DNA of 64,000 bases from Alteribacter natronophilus (GTDB lineage: Bacteria; Bacillota; Bacilli; Bacillales; Salisediminibacteriaceae). A program made the position numbers and the translations under genes. Shown piece by piece: positions 17,253 to 26,876 of this stretch (position 1 is the first letter of the stretch; each line of letters opens with the position of its first letter). The notes beneath the pieces were generated by a model. That model saw nothing but the letters and a program-made list of their open reading frames with translations. It had not been told where the DNA came from and made no database searches. Location: positions 1,358,035 through 1,422,034 of the forward strand of contig NZ_VCRO01000001.1 in the NCBI RefSeq assembly GCF_006007885.1, read 5' to 3'.

Positions 17253-18791
17253 CTATTTTGTCCAGTTGCTTTTCTGATCGTCATAAGTGTTGGGAACCTG
17301 GGGACGCTTTTTATGACCCGAAAGCGGAGCCCGGAACAGCAGGTCTCCCCAGTCCCTGAGCCTGAACGGGGCAAACGGACTCATATAGTAGTTTCCGAAA
17401 CTTTTCAGACTGGCCAGGTGTACCGTGATAAAAATAAACCCGATTACAATACCGTAGAGCCCAAACCCTGCAGCAAGGATCATCAGTCCGAACCTCAGCA
17501 TCCGGAACGTAATGCTTACGTTATAGGATGGAATGGCAAATGAGGAAATGGCGGTGAGTGCGACTACGATAATCATAATGGGGCTGACAACCCCGGCCCG
17601 GACTGCCGCATCACCGATCACCAGACCACCGACAATTCCGATTGTCTGGCCTATCGGTGTAGGCAGTCTGACTCCTGCCTCTCTCAGGAGTTCCAGTGTA
17701 AACTCCATGGCAAAGGCTTCTATAAAGCTCGGGAACGGCACACCTTCCCTTGTCCCCGAAATTGAAAGCGCCAGAAGAGTGGGAATCATGCCCTGATGAA
17801 AGGAAACCATGGCAATATAAATCGCGGGGAGGAAAAGGGCGATAAAAGCAGCAACATAACGCAAAAGACGGATCAGCGTGCCAATCTGCCACCTGTCATA
17901 ATTGTCCTCCGGTGATTTGAACAGAAACTGAAGCGTTATCGGCGTAAGTATCGTAAAGGGAGTCCCGTCAAGGGAAATAGCCACTCCTCCATTCATAAGG
18001 GAACTGACGGTTTTATCCGGCCGCTCACTTCTAAGAACCTGGGGAAACGGGGACATTACGTTATCCTCGATCAGCTGCTCGATGTTCCCCGACTCTTCTG
18101 TGTCATCCGTATCGATACAGGAAACCCTGTAACGCACTTCATCAACCAGTTTCGGATCAGCGATGCCCTTTATATACATGATCGCAAAATCACGCTTCGA
18201 CCGGCGCCCGATCTGCCCGAACTGCAGAACGAAGTTCGGATCCCGTACTCGCCTGCGGATGAGACCGATGTTGGTATGAAGCACTTCGTTAAAACCATCC
18301 CTCGGTCCGCGTACGAGCATTTCACTCGGGGGCTCTTCCAGCCCGCGCTGCTCAAACTGCCTTGCATCGATAATGACGAATGTCTGCACGCCGTCGATTG
18401 CAAGAAGGGCCTGTCCGCTCATAAATCCGAGAATGGCCTCATCAAGGTTATCAGCCGTTTCCACCTCATTAAACATAATGGTATCTTCCAGCAGTGCATC
18501 GATAAACGCATCCTCATTTTTTATGGATGGCAGCTCTTCCCGGTAATACATGAGAGGCCTGATTATATTCTGCTCCAGTGCCTGCATGTCTGCCAGACTG
18601 TCGAGGACATACATTACGGCTTTTCGCTTTCTGGCAATATTAAACTCCCTTACGATGACATCGTCACTTTCAGCGATAATTTTATCGAGGGTCTCTTTTG
18701 TTTCCTCGATATTTTCGGACAGCTCGATATTATATTCATCTCTCTGCCTGACGGGGTCCTGATTGAGCTTGCGGAACAATTTTTTAAACAC
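17253..18791 (-). CDS. GerA-family spore germinant receptor A subunit
   Basis: The 512-residue protein has a hydrophilic N-terminal domain (about 1-270, with LLAIDGVQTFVIIDARQFEQ) and then membrane segments (about 295-460), including the conserved PSFIEAFAMEFTLELLREAG and PIGQTIGIVGGLVIGDAAV. These are diagnostic for GerAA/GerBA/GerKA proteins of the spore inner membrane. It is the last gene of the operon, 36 bp after the C subunit, with a GTG start behind AAAGGAGGG. Which nutrient it responds to cannot be read from sequence. Confidence 0.95.
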   Translation of the reverse strand: MFKKLFRKLNQDPVRQRDEYNIELSENIEETKETLDKIIAESDDVIVREFNIARKRKAVMYVLDSLADMQALEQNIIRPLMYYREELPSIKNEDAFIDALLEDTIMFNEVETADNLDEAILGFMSGQALLAIDGVQTFVIIDARQFEQRGLEEPPSEMLVRGPRDGFNEVLHTNIGLIRRRVRDPNFVLQFGQIGRRSKRDFAIMYIKGIADPKLVDEVRYRVSCIDTDDTEESGNIEQLIEDNVMSPFPQVLRSERPDKTVSSLMNGGVAISLDGTPFTILTPITLQFLFKSPEDNYDRWQIGTLIRLLRYVAAFIALFLPAIYIAMVSFHQGMIPTLLALSISGTREGVPFPSFIEAFAMEFTLELLREAGVRLPTPIGQTIGIVGGLVIGDAAVRAGVVSPIMIIVVALTAISSFAIPSYNVSITFRMLRFGLMILAAGFGLYGIVIGFIFITVHLASLKSFGNYYMSPFAPFRLRDWGDLLFRAPLSGHKKRPQVPNTYDDQKSNWTK

Positions 18792-18827
18792 GCCGGTTCC
18801 CTCCTTTCACACTGGCCTGTAATGGGG

Positions 18828-20015
18828 TTAAAAAACCCGCTCCTTCGTCATGAAGTGCCGGATCTTCACATCAGCTGAAATGGTAATATCCAGACCCCTG
18901 AATACTCCCTCAGGTCCGTCCCAATCGTCCTTTAACTGGCGCCAGAGTTCATGATCCTGAATACGGAGCTCCTCAACCAGTCCGAGAATGTCCAGGTACA
19001 GGTCTTCCTGCAGGAAGGCGTCTGTTTTTTCAGCCTGATCAACCATATAGGATTCCACCGACTCTTCCATTTCGTTTATAAAAGCAGGACTTACTGCTTC
19101 CTCATCTTCAATCCAGCTCTCAACCAGCGTACCTTCCGCTTTCATGGATACATGGAATGAAGGAGTTTCCCCGGATGTGTCCACTTCAATATTCCTGCTC
19201 ATGCGTGAGGTTTCAAACACAAACAGCTTGTCCTGTTCATCATCAATTGCTGTTTCCACTATTCCGTTTTTCATATTTCCTTCCATCAGCTTTAAACCGA
19301 TCGTCATTTCATCAGACAGCCAGCCCATAAATTTCCCATCTCCGCTGAAAATGGCCCCGCCCCGGACTCTGTAAGAAGTATTCTCCCGTTCAATCAGCCG
19401 CGGTACTACGAAGTTGCTGTTGTTGAGCAGCGCATTCGTAACGTAGGAAATTGTTCTCGGTTCAAGCATGGCCAGATCCCTGGTTTCATTTTCAGCTGTA
19501 CTCATAATGGACATCCCTGTCAGCGGGTCCGGGAGCCGGTCATCGTTCAGCACCATGGAGGCGTCACCATCGACAATAAAAACTTCCGTATTACGCCGCA
19601 TTTCATGATCCCTGATGAAAAAATCCAGCACATACTTGAGCATGTTCTTTTCAACCAGCTCTTCCTCCAGCAGAACTACCTTAAGGTGTTCGTAGTTCAT
19701 CAGACGGGGACGCCGGGACGGCAGATTCCTGTTGGCACCAAAATTGGACCGCTCAGTCGTTTTAACTGTGAGAAAAGGACGTTCATCCTGAGCTTCCTCT
19801 CCGCCGCCCACCATGCGGGCCGGAATTGCCACCTGATATGTGAGAGCAAGTTTATCCTCACCAACATCAAATTCTTCATCCTCCTTCACCGATTCTGCAC
19901 TTGTAACGGAAGCCGCAATAACAAAACCGACCTCCTCAATTTCAGTCCGGTCCCAGCAGGAAACGAGAAGCGGAAGCATCAGCAGTAAAGCTAAAACACG
20001 TTTTCTTTTATCCAC
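18828..20015 (-). CDS. GerA-family spore germinant receptor C subunit (lipoprotein)
   Basis: The 395-residue Ger(x)C protein has a short Lys/Arg N-terminus, a hydrophobic stretch and the lipobox LLVSC (Cys about 20), followed by the family signature WDRTEIEEVGFVIAASV. Lipidation anchors it to the outer face of the spore inner membrane. The C-terminal domain (about 215-390) contains the conserved long helix region. The GTG start at 20015 overlaps the B-subunit gene by 8 bp and follows GGAGGTG. It is needed, by analogy, for assembly of the ABC receptor. Confidence 0.95.
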   Translation of the reverse strand: MDKRKRVLALLLMLPLLVSCWDRTEIEEVGFVIAASVTSAESVKEDEEFDVGEDKLALTYQVAIPARMVGGGEEAQDERPFLTVKTTERSNFGANRNLPSRRPRLMNYEHLKVVLLEEELVEKNMLKYVLDFFIRDHEMRRNTEVFIVDGDASMVLNDDRLPDPLTGMSIMSTAENETRDLAMLEPRTISYVTNALLNNSNFVVPRLIERENTSYRVRGGAIFSGDGKFMGWLSDEMTIGLKLMEGNMKNGIVETAIDDEQDKLFVFETSRMSRNIEVDTSGETPSFHVSMKAEGTLVESWIEDEEAVSPAFINEMEESVESYMVDQAEKTDAFLQEDLYLDILGLVEELRIQDHELWRQLKDDWDGPEGVFRGLDITISADVKIRHFMTKERVF

Positions 20016-21183
20016 TCACTTCACCTCCGGGCTTCGTATCTGCCGGAGTCCCCCGGGTGGAGCGGCTGTTTTTTCTTATTGTCAGAAAGCCGAGGGCAAG
20101 AAAAAGCGTGACCACGATCCAGCCGCCATACCCGATCCATTCAGACATATACAGGGTCTCGGTGAGAGATTCAGGGTAAAAAGCAAACATAAACGACAGC
20201 AGCCCGAAAGTGAATGCAATCGTGTTTGCATTTTTCCCCGGCAGCCACTGGGCATGAAAGGTATCAGCTGCAAGGAAGTGAAGAATGGCCATTGTATTAA
20301 ATATGGTCATGATCCACATCACAATGATCAGAGGTTCAACACGCTCAATCAGCCCTTCAAGGACTTCCACTTCCTTCGACAGCTCGACGGTCGGAAACGG
20401 CATAACTTTCGTTGCCTCCACAGAGAGAACACCGTATGAAAAAACAACAATCATGCCGTAGATGAAAACTATGCTTCCAACACCTAAAATGTAGGTCCGA
20501 AGCGGTTTCAGTTTTTTCTGTTTTCTTCCATCCGCCTCCACCGGATTCACGTATTTCTGGAAAAAGAAGAAAATTTCAAAGCCGAGAAAAAAATAAAACA
20601 TCCGTAAAATGTTGAATGATTCCATTACGTCTCCTGCAACAAACGGCCTGAGTTCATTAACCTGGAAATTGCCTATGTTCAGGAGGACAACAATTGCCAG
20701 CACAGAAAGAACAAACGGAAAATACATCAGGCTGATGTGAACGATCCCCTCCACACCTTTACTGCAGGCATACGTAGTGGCAAGAACCATAAAAAGAAAG
20801 ATTACTTCCGCGGGCGTCTGATCGAGAAGGTAAATCTGAACGACTCTTGCAAGGATCCTCCCTTCAATGCAGAAAAAAGCAAGGAAATACAGAAAGAACA
20901 GGAGAGAGAACAGCTTCCCGGCCCATTTCAGTCGCCCGATCCTTTTCAGGTAGTCAAAGAGCCCCTCATTTCCGAGCTTTTTCTGAAGAAGAAAAATCAG
21001 CCATATATAGAGACAGACAATCACACCGCAGGTGATAACCGATATCCAGCCAAAAGAACTTTCAAGAATGTAGACAAGCGCGCGCGGGACAGTAAGAATA
21101 CCGGCACTGATTGTAAATGATATGTGCGTAATTGAGAGCTCGAGGGGCGACATCGTGTAATGAGCTGCCGACTGATCCTTCAT
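20008..21183 (-). CDS. GerA-family spore germinant receptor B subunit (permease-like)
   Basis: The 391-residue protein is almost entirely membrane-spanning (about ten segments) and belongs to the amino-acid/polyamine/organocation-like GerB family. The N-terminal LSITHISFTISAGILTVPRA is typical. B subunits are thought to bind the germinant. It overlaps the small upstream gene by 4 bp and the C-subunit gene by 8 bp. Operon order B-C-A differs from the usual A-B-C or A-C-B. Confidence 0.95.
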   Translation of the reverse strand: MKDQSAAHYTMSPLELSITHISFTISAGILTVPRALVYILESSFGWISVITCGVIVCLYIWLIFLLQKKLGNEGLFDYLKRIGRLKWAGKLFSLLFFLYFLAFFCIEGRILARVVQIYLLDQTPAEVIFLFMVLATTYACSKGVEGIVHISLMYFPFVLSVLAIVVLLNIGNFQVNELRPFVAGDVMESFNILRMFYFFLGFEIFFFFQKYVNPVEADGRKQKKLKPLRTYILGVGSIVFIYGMIVVFSYGVLSVEATKVMPFPTVELSKEVEVLEGLIERVEPLIIVMWIMTIFNTMAILHFLAADTFHAQWLPGKNANTIAFTFGLLSFMFAFYPESLTETLYMSEWIGYGGWIVVTLFLALGFLTIRKNSRSTRGTPADTKPGGEVSG

Positions 21184-21377
21184 TCGGACTCCTCCTTCCT
21201 GATCCTTTCTCTCGCCTGCTTATTTTCCTCTTTCTGCCACGGCATGGCGTACGCATGGGTCATCTTTTCCGATACTTTCAGCGAAATGAAGCACACTGCA
21301 AAATAAATAAGTGCAATCACCAGCGTCCCCCGTTCAGGCAGAAAACCGAAAAACCGATGCTGAAATGCCTCCCACAT
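21180..21377 (-). CDS. Small membrane protein leading the germination operon (possible D subunit)
   Basis: A 65-residue frame starts at ATG 21377 after GGAAGGGG. It has one hydrophobic segment (about 18-36, TLVIALIYFAVCFISL) and a strongly charged C-terminus (KEENKQARERIRKEESE). Its TGA overlaps the ATG of the B subunit by 4 bp, which argues that it is translated. Some GerA-type operons encode a small membrane D protein, normally with two membrane segments; this one shows one clear segment, so the equivalence is uncertain. A longer in-frame extension to 21584 runs through the pbpF terminator and is unlikely. Confidence 0.7.
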   Translation of the reverse strand: MWEAFQHRFFGFLPERGTLVIALIYFAVCFISLKVSEKMTHAYAMPWQKEENKQARERIRKEESE

Positions 21378-21513
21378 ACCGCCACCCCTTCCAATGTTCT
21401 GAGGTTTTTCCTTATTTTGCACCGAACAGCCGGATTCTATTAAAGAAAACCCGCCGACTGCCCTGTCATGCACACAGGCGTGCCTGAACAGACTGGCAGA
21501 AGGGCTGCTGAAA

Positions 21514-21554
21514 CAAAAAAACTGACCGGCGGCGTAAATACGCCACCGGTCAGT
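21514..21554 (-). terminator. Strong terminator downstream of pbpF
   Basis: An ACTGACCGGTGGCG...CGCCGCCGGTCAGT stem of 14 bp with one mismatch is followed by TTTTTTTG on the minus strand. It separates pbpF from the germination operon. Confidence 0.95.
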
Positions 21555-21583
21555 CGGTCTCCAAAATATATCTGCAAATTCCA

Positions 21584-23770
21584 TCAGGACGCATCCTGTG
21601 AAAAGAGCTGCCAGTTTGCCTGTGCACGGTTGGACGGGGAGCCTTCCAGCCCGGTCTGGGGACTGTAGGGAACCACCACATATTCATGATCCCCAAATGG
21701 ATTTACCCGCTTGACAGTATACTGATCATCTCCGACAACGCTCCCCACTTTCTGCAGACCGTCAGCGGAAACTTCGTATATTTTATAGTGAAGCCTTTCA
21801 TCGCTGCTCTTAGTCCAGTTCAGTTCCACGTGGGTTCCCGACCAGCCAAGGGATAAGTCAGCTTCCAAATCGCCGATGTCCACAAAGCGGATCGGTTCCT
21901 CCACATCGTCAACACCTTCAGGCTTTTCAAATGCTGTCATCTCGGCATAACCAGACTCTCCCGCTTCCTGGAGAATCGATTTAAACATGGATGCAGATAC
22001 AGAGCTGGATGCAGTGAGGTAGTGATTTTCATCAGTTCTGTCAAACCCCATCCAGACAGCCCCAGTGTACTGTGGGGTGTAGCCTGCAAACCATATATCC
22101 CTTGCGCCCCCCGGAACGGCTTCAAAGGAGGTCGTTCCCGTCTTTCCTGCAAGCGCACCCTCGTAATGCCCTGCCTGGGCGGTTCCGTCCGTTACAGCCG
22201 CCTCCAGCATCCGGGTTATGCTCCAGGCACTCTGGGCCGAGAGCACTTCTTTATTTAACACGCTTTTACCGGCCACTTCTTCCCCGCTCCGGTCAGTCAT
22301 CCGGGTAATAAAATGCGGTTCTCTGAAACTTCCGCCTGTTGAAAACGGCGTATAGAGGGATGCCAGTTCCAGTGTACTCACTCCATAATCAAGAGCACCA
22401 AGGGCAATGCCCAGCCCGTTTTCCTCCAGATCGATCTGCTGCTCACTCAGATACGCCTTCGAGCGAGGCACTCCGATTTCTTCCAGAAGCGCCACAGCCG
22501 GAACGTTGGCGGAATCCTTAACGGCATCGTACATCATCAGCTCACCTGCATAGCTGCCAGTTACGTTCCTGACGCTGTACCCGTCAAAATCTGCCCCTTC
22601 TTCGTCCGACAGGAGGCTGTAAGGACCATATTTCCCCGTTTCCAGTGCCGGCGCAAACACTGCCGGGGGCTTAAAGGCCGAACCGGGCTGACGCTTTGCT
22701 GTTGCCCGGTTAAAACTCTTCCTGACATAGTCACGGCCGCCCTGTACAGCAGCGACACCGCCTGTCCGGTTATCGAGCATAGTCATGGCGCCCTCCACCT
22801 GGTTTTCGGCCCCGTCATCAGGAAAGGCTTCACTGTCCTGAAAATGACGATAGGCAATCTGCTGCAGTTCCCTGTTCATTGGAACCTCAATCGTATATCC
22901 GCCGCGGAGGACCTCTTCCTGTGTCAGCCCGAACCGTTCCTCCGCTTCCTCAAGGACAAGATCGACATAAGCCAGATAGGCAGGGTTATTTGTAATCTTA
23001 TTTTCTATTGCAGGAATGGCAGTCCCCTGCAGTCTTACCGCTTCCTCTGCCGTAAGATAGCCCTGGCGTTCCATCAGACTCAGTACAAGGTCACGCCGCT
23101 CTTTACTCCGTTCGGGATTGTCGATCGGCGAATAGGCATTGGGGCCTTTCGGAAGCGCTGCAAGAAGTGCTCCTTCTGCTGCATCCAGCTCCGTTACCGG
23201 TTTGTTAAAGTAGAGCTGGCTTGCTGCTTCAACTCCGTGAGCCCCGTGACCGAAATAGATCCGGTTCAGGTACATTTCCAGGATTTCATCCTTTGAATAA
23301 CGGCGCTCCAGATTGATGGCAATCAGGACCTCTTTTGTTTTTCTCATCAGTGTTTTTTCACTGCTCAGAAATGTGTTTTTTGCCAGCTGCTGGGTTATCG
23401 TACTCCCGCCTTCAACGGCACTTCTCTCAATGACATCCCGGTAGAGTGCTCGTCCGATTGCGCGGAAATCTATGCCCTGATGCTGATGAAAGCGCTGATC
23501 CTCCACCGCCACAAACGCGTCTTTAACGTGTTCAGGGATGTCGTCGCTGTCCACCAGCTGCCTGTTTTCCTCGAACAGTTTCGTAATCTCGTTGCCCTCA
23601 CTGTCCATAAGTACGCTTGCCTCATGCATCACAAGCTTTTTATTGTCTATTGCATAATTGCCGAAAATAATAATGGAAAAGTACATGGTGATGCCAAGCA
23701 CAAACATCACAGCCGCGAATGCTGCAGCCAGAATGACTGTCTTCTTTTTTACCCGCCGCTTCTTTCTCAA
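21584..23770 (-). CDS. pbpF: Class A penicillin-binding protein (PbpF-like)
   Basis: The 728-residue protein has a basic N-terminus and one membrane anchor (about 12-34). A GT51 glycosyltransferase domain follows (about 60-230: EDQRFHQHQGID with the catalytic Glu, then GGSTITQQLAKN). The transpeptidase domain (about 320-580) has SxxK as PGSAFKP, SxN as DSANVP and KTG as AGKTGTTSF. The C-terminal 80 residues look like a fibronectin-III-type module. It polymerises and cross-links peptidoglycan. Synteny with hemEHY and the size (B. subtilis PbpF 714) support PbpF, which acts in spore wall synthesis. The start is TTG at 23770 after AGGGGGG. Confidence 0.9.
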   Translation of the reverse strand: MRKKRRVKKKTVILAAAFAAVMFVLGITMYFSIIIFGNYAIDNKKLVMHEASVLMDSEGNEITKLFEENRQLVDSDDIPEHVKDAFVAVEDQRFHQHQGIDFRAIGRALYRDVIERSAVEGGSTITQQLAKNTFLSSEKTLMRKTKEVLIAINLERRYSKDEILEMYLNRIYFGHGAHGVEAASQLYFNKPVTELDAAEGALLAALPKGPNAYSPIDNPERSKERRDLVLSLMERQGYLTAEEAVRLQGTAIPAIENKITNNPAYLAYVDLVLEEAEERFGLTQEEVLRGGYTIEVPMNRELQQIAYRHFQDSEAFPDDGAENQVEGAMTMLDNRTGGVAAVQGGRDYVRKSFNRATAKRQPGSAFKPPAVFAPALETGKYGPYSLLSDEEGADFDGYSVRNVTGSYAGELMMYDAVKDSANVPAVALLEEIGVPRSKAYLSEQQIDLEENGLGIALGALDYGVSTLELASLYTPFSTGGSFREPHFITRMTDRSGEEVAGKSVLNKEVLSAQSAWSITRMLEAAVTDGTAQAGHYEGALAGKTGTTSFEAVPGGARDIWFAGYTPQYTGAVWMGFDRTDENHYLTASSSVSASMFKSILQEAGESGYAEMTAFEKPEGVDDVEEPIRFVDIGDLEADLSLGWSGTHVELNWTKSSDERLHYKIYEVSADGLQKVGSVVGDDQYTVKRVNPFGDHEYVVVPYSPQTGLEGSPSNRAQANWQLFSQDAS

Positions 23771-23862
23771 GGCAATCCCCCCTGATGTATCAGCTTTATG
23801 CCGCTTCCAGTCTCAGAGACTTCCACTTCACGCAGCATCTTTAGTATAAACCGCTTTTACCG

Positions 23863-23892
23863 TTCTATGATAGACAGCCGCAGCAAAAATTC
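23863..23892 (-). promoter_or_regulatory. Candidate SigG-type promoter of pbpF
   Basis: On the minus strand GAATT and CATAGAA are separated by 18 bp, close to the SigG pattern. It lies about 95 bp before the pbpF start. B. subtilis pbpF is forespore-expressed, which fits, but the match is imperfect. Confidence 0.3.
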
Positions 23893-23964
23893 ACTCTACT
23901 TTAATACGGTATATAAGGGGGATAGGTTTCAGCATCAGGGGGCGGATAGATTTAGCTGTCGAGA

Positions 23965-24000
23965 ACAAATAAAACCGCAGCGGCTGTTCGCCCCTGCGGT
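23965..24000 (-). terminator. Terminator downstream of the PfpI gene
   Basis: An ACCGCAG/CTGCGGT stem with a 13-nt loop is followed by TTTATTTG on the minus strand, 18 bp past the stop. Confidence 0.7.
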
Positions 24001-24017
24001 CATTGTAATTTCACTAA

Positions 24018-24527
24018 TTAACTAAGCTGTTTCAGACTTTCGCGGTTAAATGCCGGAAGATCATCCGGTGTACGGCTTGTTACAAGATTGTGGCACACAA
24101 CGACTTCCTCATCCTTGAAGTTTGCACCTGCATGCTTAAGGTCCATCTGAATGGACTTGAATCCGGTTACGTAACGGTCTTTCAGTACATCGGCTGTAAT
24201 AAGCAGCTGGGGACCGTGACAAATGGCGAACACCGGTTTGTTTTCATCCATAAAATGCTTCGCAAAATGTACGAAACGGTCGTCTGCACGGAGAATATCA
24301 GGAGAAAAACCACCCGGAATAAACAGGGCGTCGTAATCTTCAGGCTTCGCATCTTCAATAGCCAGGTCAACAGTCACTTTCGCATCCTCGTTTTTCCCTG
24401 TTACTTCCTTCCCCTTCTCAGGACCGATCACCATGACCTCATGACCGCCGCTTTCAAATTCCTTTGCCGGGGACGTATACTCCGAGTCTTCAAACATATC
24501 TGTCATTACACATGCGATTTTGCTCAT
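24018..24527 (-). CDS. DJ-1/PfpI-family stress protein
   Basis: The 169-residue protein has the PfpI fold with the nucleophile elbow FAICHGPQLL (Cys about 103) and the upstream Glu/Asp-rich EDSEYTSPAKEF. The family includes B. subtilis YfkM and YraA and has been assigned protease, chaperone, deglycase or glyoxalase roles; the exact activity is debated. ATG at 24527 after GAAGGGAGG was preferred over an upstream in-frame codon. The gene stands alone, divergent from ccdA. Confidence 0.9.
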   Translation of the reverse strand: MSKIACVMTDMFEDSEYTSPAKEFESGGHEVMVIGPEKGKEVTGKNEDAKVTVDLAIEDAKPEDYDALFIPGGFSPDILRADDRFVHFAKHFMDENKPVFAICHGPQLLITADVLKDRYVTGFKSIQMDLKHAGANFKDEEVVVCHNLVTSRTPDDLPAFNRESLKQLS

Positions 24528-24750
24528 TATGATTCCTCCCTTCAAAGACTATCGACACTTTACCCGGCACCCGGGATGGTCAAACATGATGCCGGGACAG
24601 AAAGTAACAGCTTTCTCCCTTCTAAATAAGACAATCCTGTGACAAGGTTTCTAAAAGACGTGCATATGAATTATAATGTGATTGAAGATTGAGAGTGCGG
24701 AATGCGGCCGATGTAAAAGCCCATACGTGCCCGCATCAGGAGGTACCTAT

Positions 24751-25470
24751 ATGACAATAGAAGAAATCAGTCTGTTATCGATGTGGCTTGCTCTGTTTGC
24801 AGGGGTCGTGTCGTTTCTGTCACCGTGTGTGTTTCCCCTTGTACCGGCATACCTTGCACAGCTGACAGGCACAAATATAACCAATAATCAGCTCCAGGCT
24901 GACCGGAAACTCATTTTTACGAGAAGTATCGGCTTCATCATCGGGTTTACGTCCATATTTCTGCTCCTTGGCGCTTCCTCAACGATGATCGGAAGTTTAT
25001 TTGCCGCAAACCAGCAGCTCCTGGAACAGCTTGGCGGTATTGTCCTTGTTCTGTTCGGCCTGCAGCTCACCGGTGTTTTTACCCTGTCCTTCCTTATGAA
25101 GGAAAAGCGTTATCACAGCCCTAAAAAAACGGCGAGCTTTGTCCGCTCCATTCTGTTCGGTCTGTTTTTTGCCGCTGCATGGTCACCATGTATCGGTCTT
25201 GTGCTGGGATCGATTCTGTCGATTGCCTCAACGGAATCCATGTGGGGAGGCATGTTCCTGCTCTTTATCTACTCCATGGGACTTGCCGTTCCGTTTCTGC
25301 TCGTCGGTATGCTGTATGCGAAGTCACTCAATAGAATGAAAAACATAAACCGCTATCTTCCGGTGATTCAGAAAGCGAGCGGTGGCGTCATGATCGTATT
25401 CGGGATTCTGCTCTTTACCGGTTTATTCAACCGGATGTCCGCCTATCTTGCACAGTATATTATTCTCTGA
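24751..25470 (+). CDS. ccdA: CcdA, thiol-disulfide electron carrier for cytochrome c and spore maturation
   Basis: The 239-residue protein has six hydrophobic segments and the two conserved Cys motifs of the CcdA/DsbD-beta family, SFLSPCVFPL (Cys26) and AAWSPCIGL (about Cys148). CcdA moves reducing equivalents across the membrane to extracytoplasmic thioredoxin-like proteins such as ResA and StoA. The ATG at 24751 follows AGGAGG. A longer in-frame extension to 24682 lacks a ribosome site and is unlikely. A TATAAT hexamer lies at 24672 but no good -35 was found. Confidence 0.93.
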   Translation: MTIEEISLLSMWLALFAGVVSFLSPCVFPLVPAYLAQLTGTNITNNQLQADRKLIFTRSIGFIIGFTSIFLLLGASSTMIGSLFAANQQLLEQLGGIVLVLFGLQLTGVFTLSFLMKEKRYHSPKKTASFVRSILFGLFFAAAWSPCIGLVLGSILSIASTESMWGGMFLLFIYSMGLAVPFLLVGMLYAKSLNRMKNINRYLPVIQKASGGVMIVFGILLFTGLFNRMSAYLAQYIIL

Positions 25471-25540
25471 ATGAGTCCAGTAAATATGAAGTCCTGCCCG
25501 TATTATGTTAAACTGTTCATAATACTTAAGGACGTAAACG

Positions 25541-25565
25541 GGTCCGCTTCCATGCGGGCCTTTTT
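25541..25565 (+). terminator. Terminator downstream of ccdA
   Basis: GGTCCGC/GCGGGCC with a TTCCAT loop is followed by TTTTTC. Confidence 0.8.
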
Positions 25566-25626
25566 CATCCGAACTATTTTCTGAACATTTCCAAATTACC
25601 GACCGGGAAAGGGGAAACTTACTTTT

Positions 25627-26817
25627 ATGAAACAGCTTTTCAGCGCACTAGACAGCTACTACAGTGAAATGGTGGAGATTCGGCGCTACCTGCATCAGTA
25701 TCCGGAACTTTCATTCCAGGAGGTAAACACCCCTCACTACATCGCAAATTACCACGAAAAACTGGGACTCGACGTAAAAAGAAACGTTGGAGGACGCGGG
25801 GTTACGGCCCGTCTGACCGGAGCACATCCGGGCCCTGTTGTTGCTTTGAGAGCTGATTTTGACGCCCTGCCGATCCAGGATGCAAAGGATGTTCCATATA
25901 AGTCCACAGTTCCGGGGGTGATGCACGCCTGCGGTCACGACGGCCACACAGCCACCCTTCTCGTTCTCGCAAAGGCCCTGACAGAGCAGAAAGACAGCCT
26001 GCACGGCTCCATTGTGTTTATCCACCAGCATGCCGAAGAACAGGCACCGGGTGGAGCCATAGCCATGATTGAAGACGGCTGCCTCGATGGAGTTGACGCC
26101 GTATTCGGAACCCACTTATGGGCAATAACCCCTACAGGAAGAATTCAGTATAACGAAGGGCCCCTTATGGCAGCTGCAGACCGGTTTGAACTTGAGGTTC
26201 AGGGGAAAGGCGGCCACGGGGCCGAGCCTCACGATACAAAAGATGCCATCATCATCGGATCCCAGCTCGTACAGTCCCTGCAGCAGATTGTCAGCCGCCG
26301 GACAGCACCAATTGATTCAGCCGTTGTAAGTATCGGATCATTTGAAGCCGTAAACGCCTTTAACGTGATCGCCGATAAAGCAAAACTCACCGGAACGGTC
26401 CGCACATTTGATCCGGGCGTTCAAAAGCGCGTACAGGACGAAATTCAGCGTATAGCAGACGGCACGGCCCTGAGCACCGATTCTTCGATTAAGCTCACAT
26501 ACGAAAAAGGCTATCCGGCTGTGGTGAACCATACGGACGAAGCACGCCTCGTTGCCTCCACTCTATCTGAAGTTGAAGGAGTCGATGAAGTGGAACACCG
26601 GACCCCGATTATGGGCGGAGAGGACTTCAGCTATTATCTGCAGCACAGAAAAGGGGCATTTTTCTTTACCGGCGCCCAGCATCCGGATGTGGAGGAGCCG
26701 TACCCTCATCACCATCCGAACTTTGATTTTGACGAGCGCGCTATGGTGATCGCCGCCAAATCACTGGCAGCTGTCGCTCTTCATTATGTCGGTGCTGATG
26801 CGAAGGTAAGTGTATAG
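25627..26817 (+). CDS. yhaA: M20-family aminoacylase/amidohydrolase (YhaA)
   Basis: The 396-residue protein belongs to the M20D group (hippurate hydrolase, N-acyl-amino-acid hydrolase). Metal ligands are visible in MHACGHDGHTA (near 100), HQHAEEQAPGGA (near 136) and the C-terminal GGEDFSYYL (about 321). A lid/dimerisation domain spans about 185-295. It probably releases amino acids from N-acyl or similar conjugates in the cytoplasm. B. subtilis yhaA has the same length and lies beside ecsC, as here, but the genes are convergent. It shares a bidirectional terminator with ecsC. Confidence 0.88.
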   Translation: MKQLFSALDSYYSEMVEIRRYLHQYPELSFQEVNTPHYIANYHEKLGLDVKRNVGGRGVTARLTGAHPGPVVALRADFDALPIQDAKDVPYKSTVPGVMHACGHDGHTATLLVLAKALTEQKDSLHGSIVFIHQHAEEQAPGGAIAMIEDGCLDGVDAVFGTHLWAITPTGRIQYNEGPLMAAADRFELEVQGKGGHGAEPHDTKDAIIIGSQLVQSLQQIVSRRTAPIDSAVVSIGSFEAVNAFNVIADKAKLTGTVRTFDPGVQKRVQDEIQRIADGTALSTDSSIKLTYEKGYPAVVNHTDEARLVASTLSEVEGVDEVEHRTPIMGGEDFSYYLQHRKGAFFFTGAQHPDVEEPYPHHHPNFDFDERAMVIAAKSLAAVALHYVGADAKVSV

Positions 26818-26840
26818 TTGGAAGCCCGGAGCAAAATACC

Positions 26841-26876
26841 TGAAAACCCCCGATGCCTAGGCATCGGGGGTTTTCA
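26841..26876. terminator. Perfect bidirectional terminator between yhaA and ecsC
   Basis: TGAAAACCCCCGATGCC and its perfect complement form an 18-bp palindrome with almost no loop. T-runs lie on both sides. The ecsC stop (26857-26859) falls inside it. Confidence 0.95.

Noticed and set aside
24682-24750. N-terminal extension of CcdA with a CGRCKSPY segment
   Set aside because: It covers the good AGGAGG site of the downstream ATG and has no start signal of its own.
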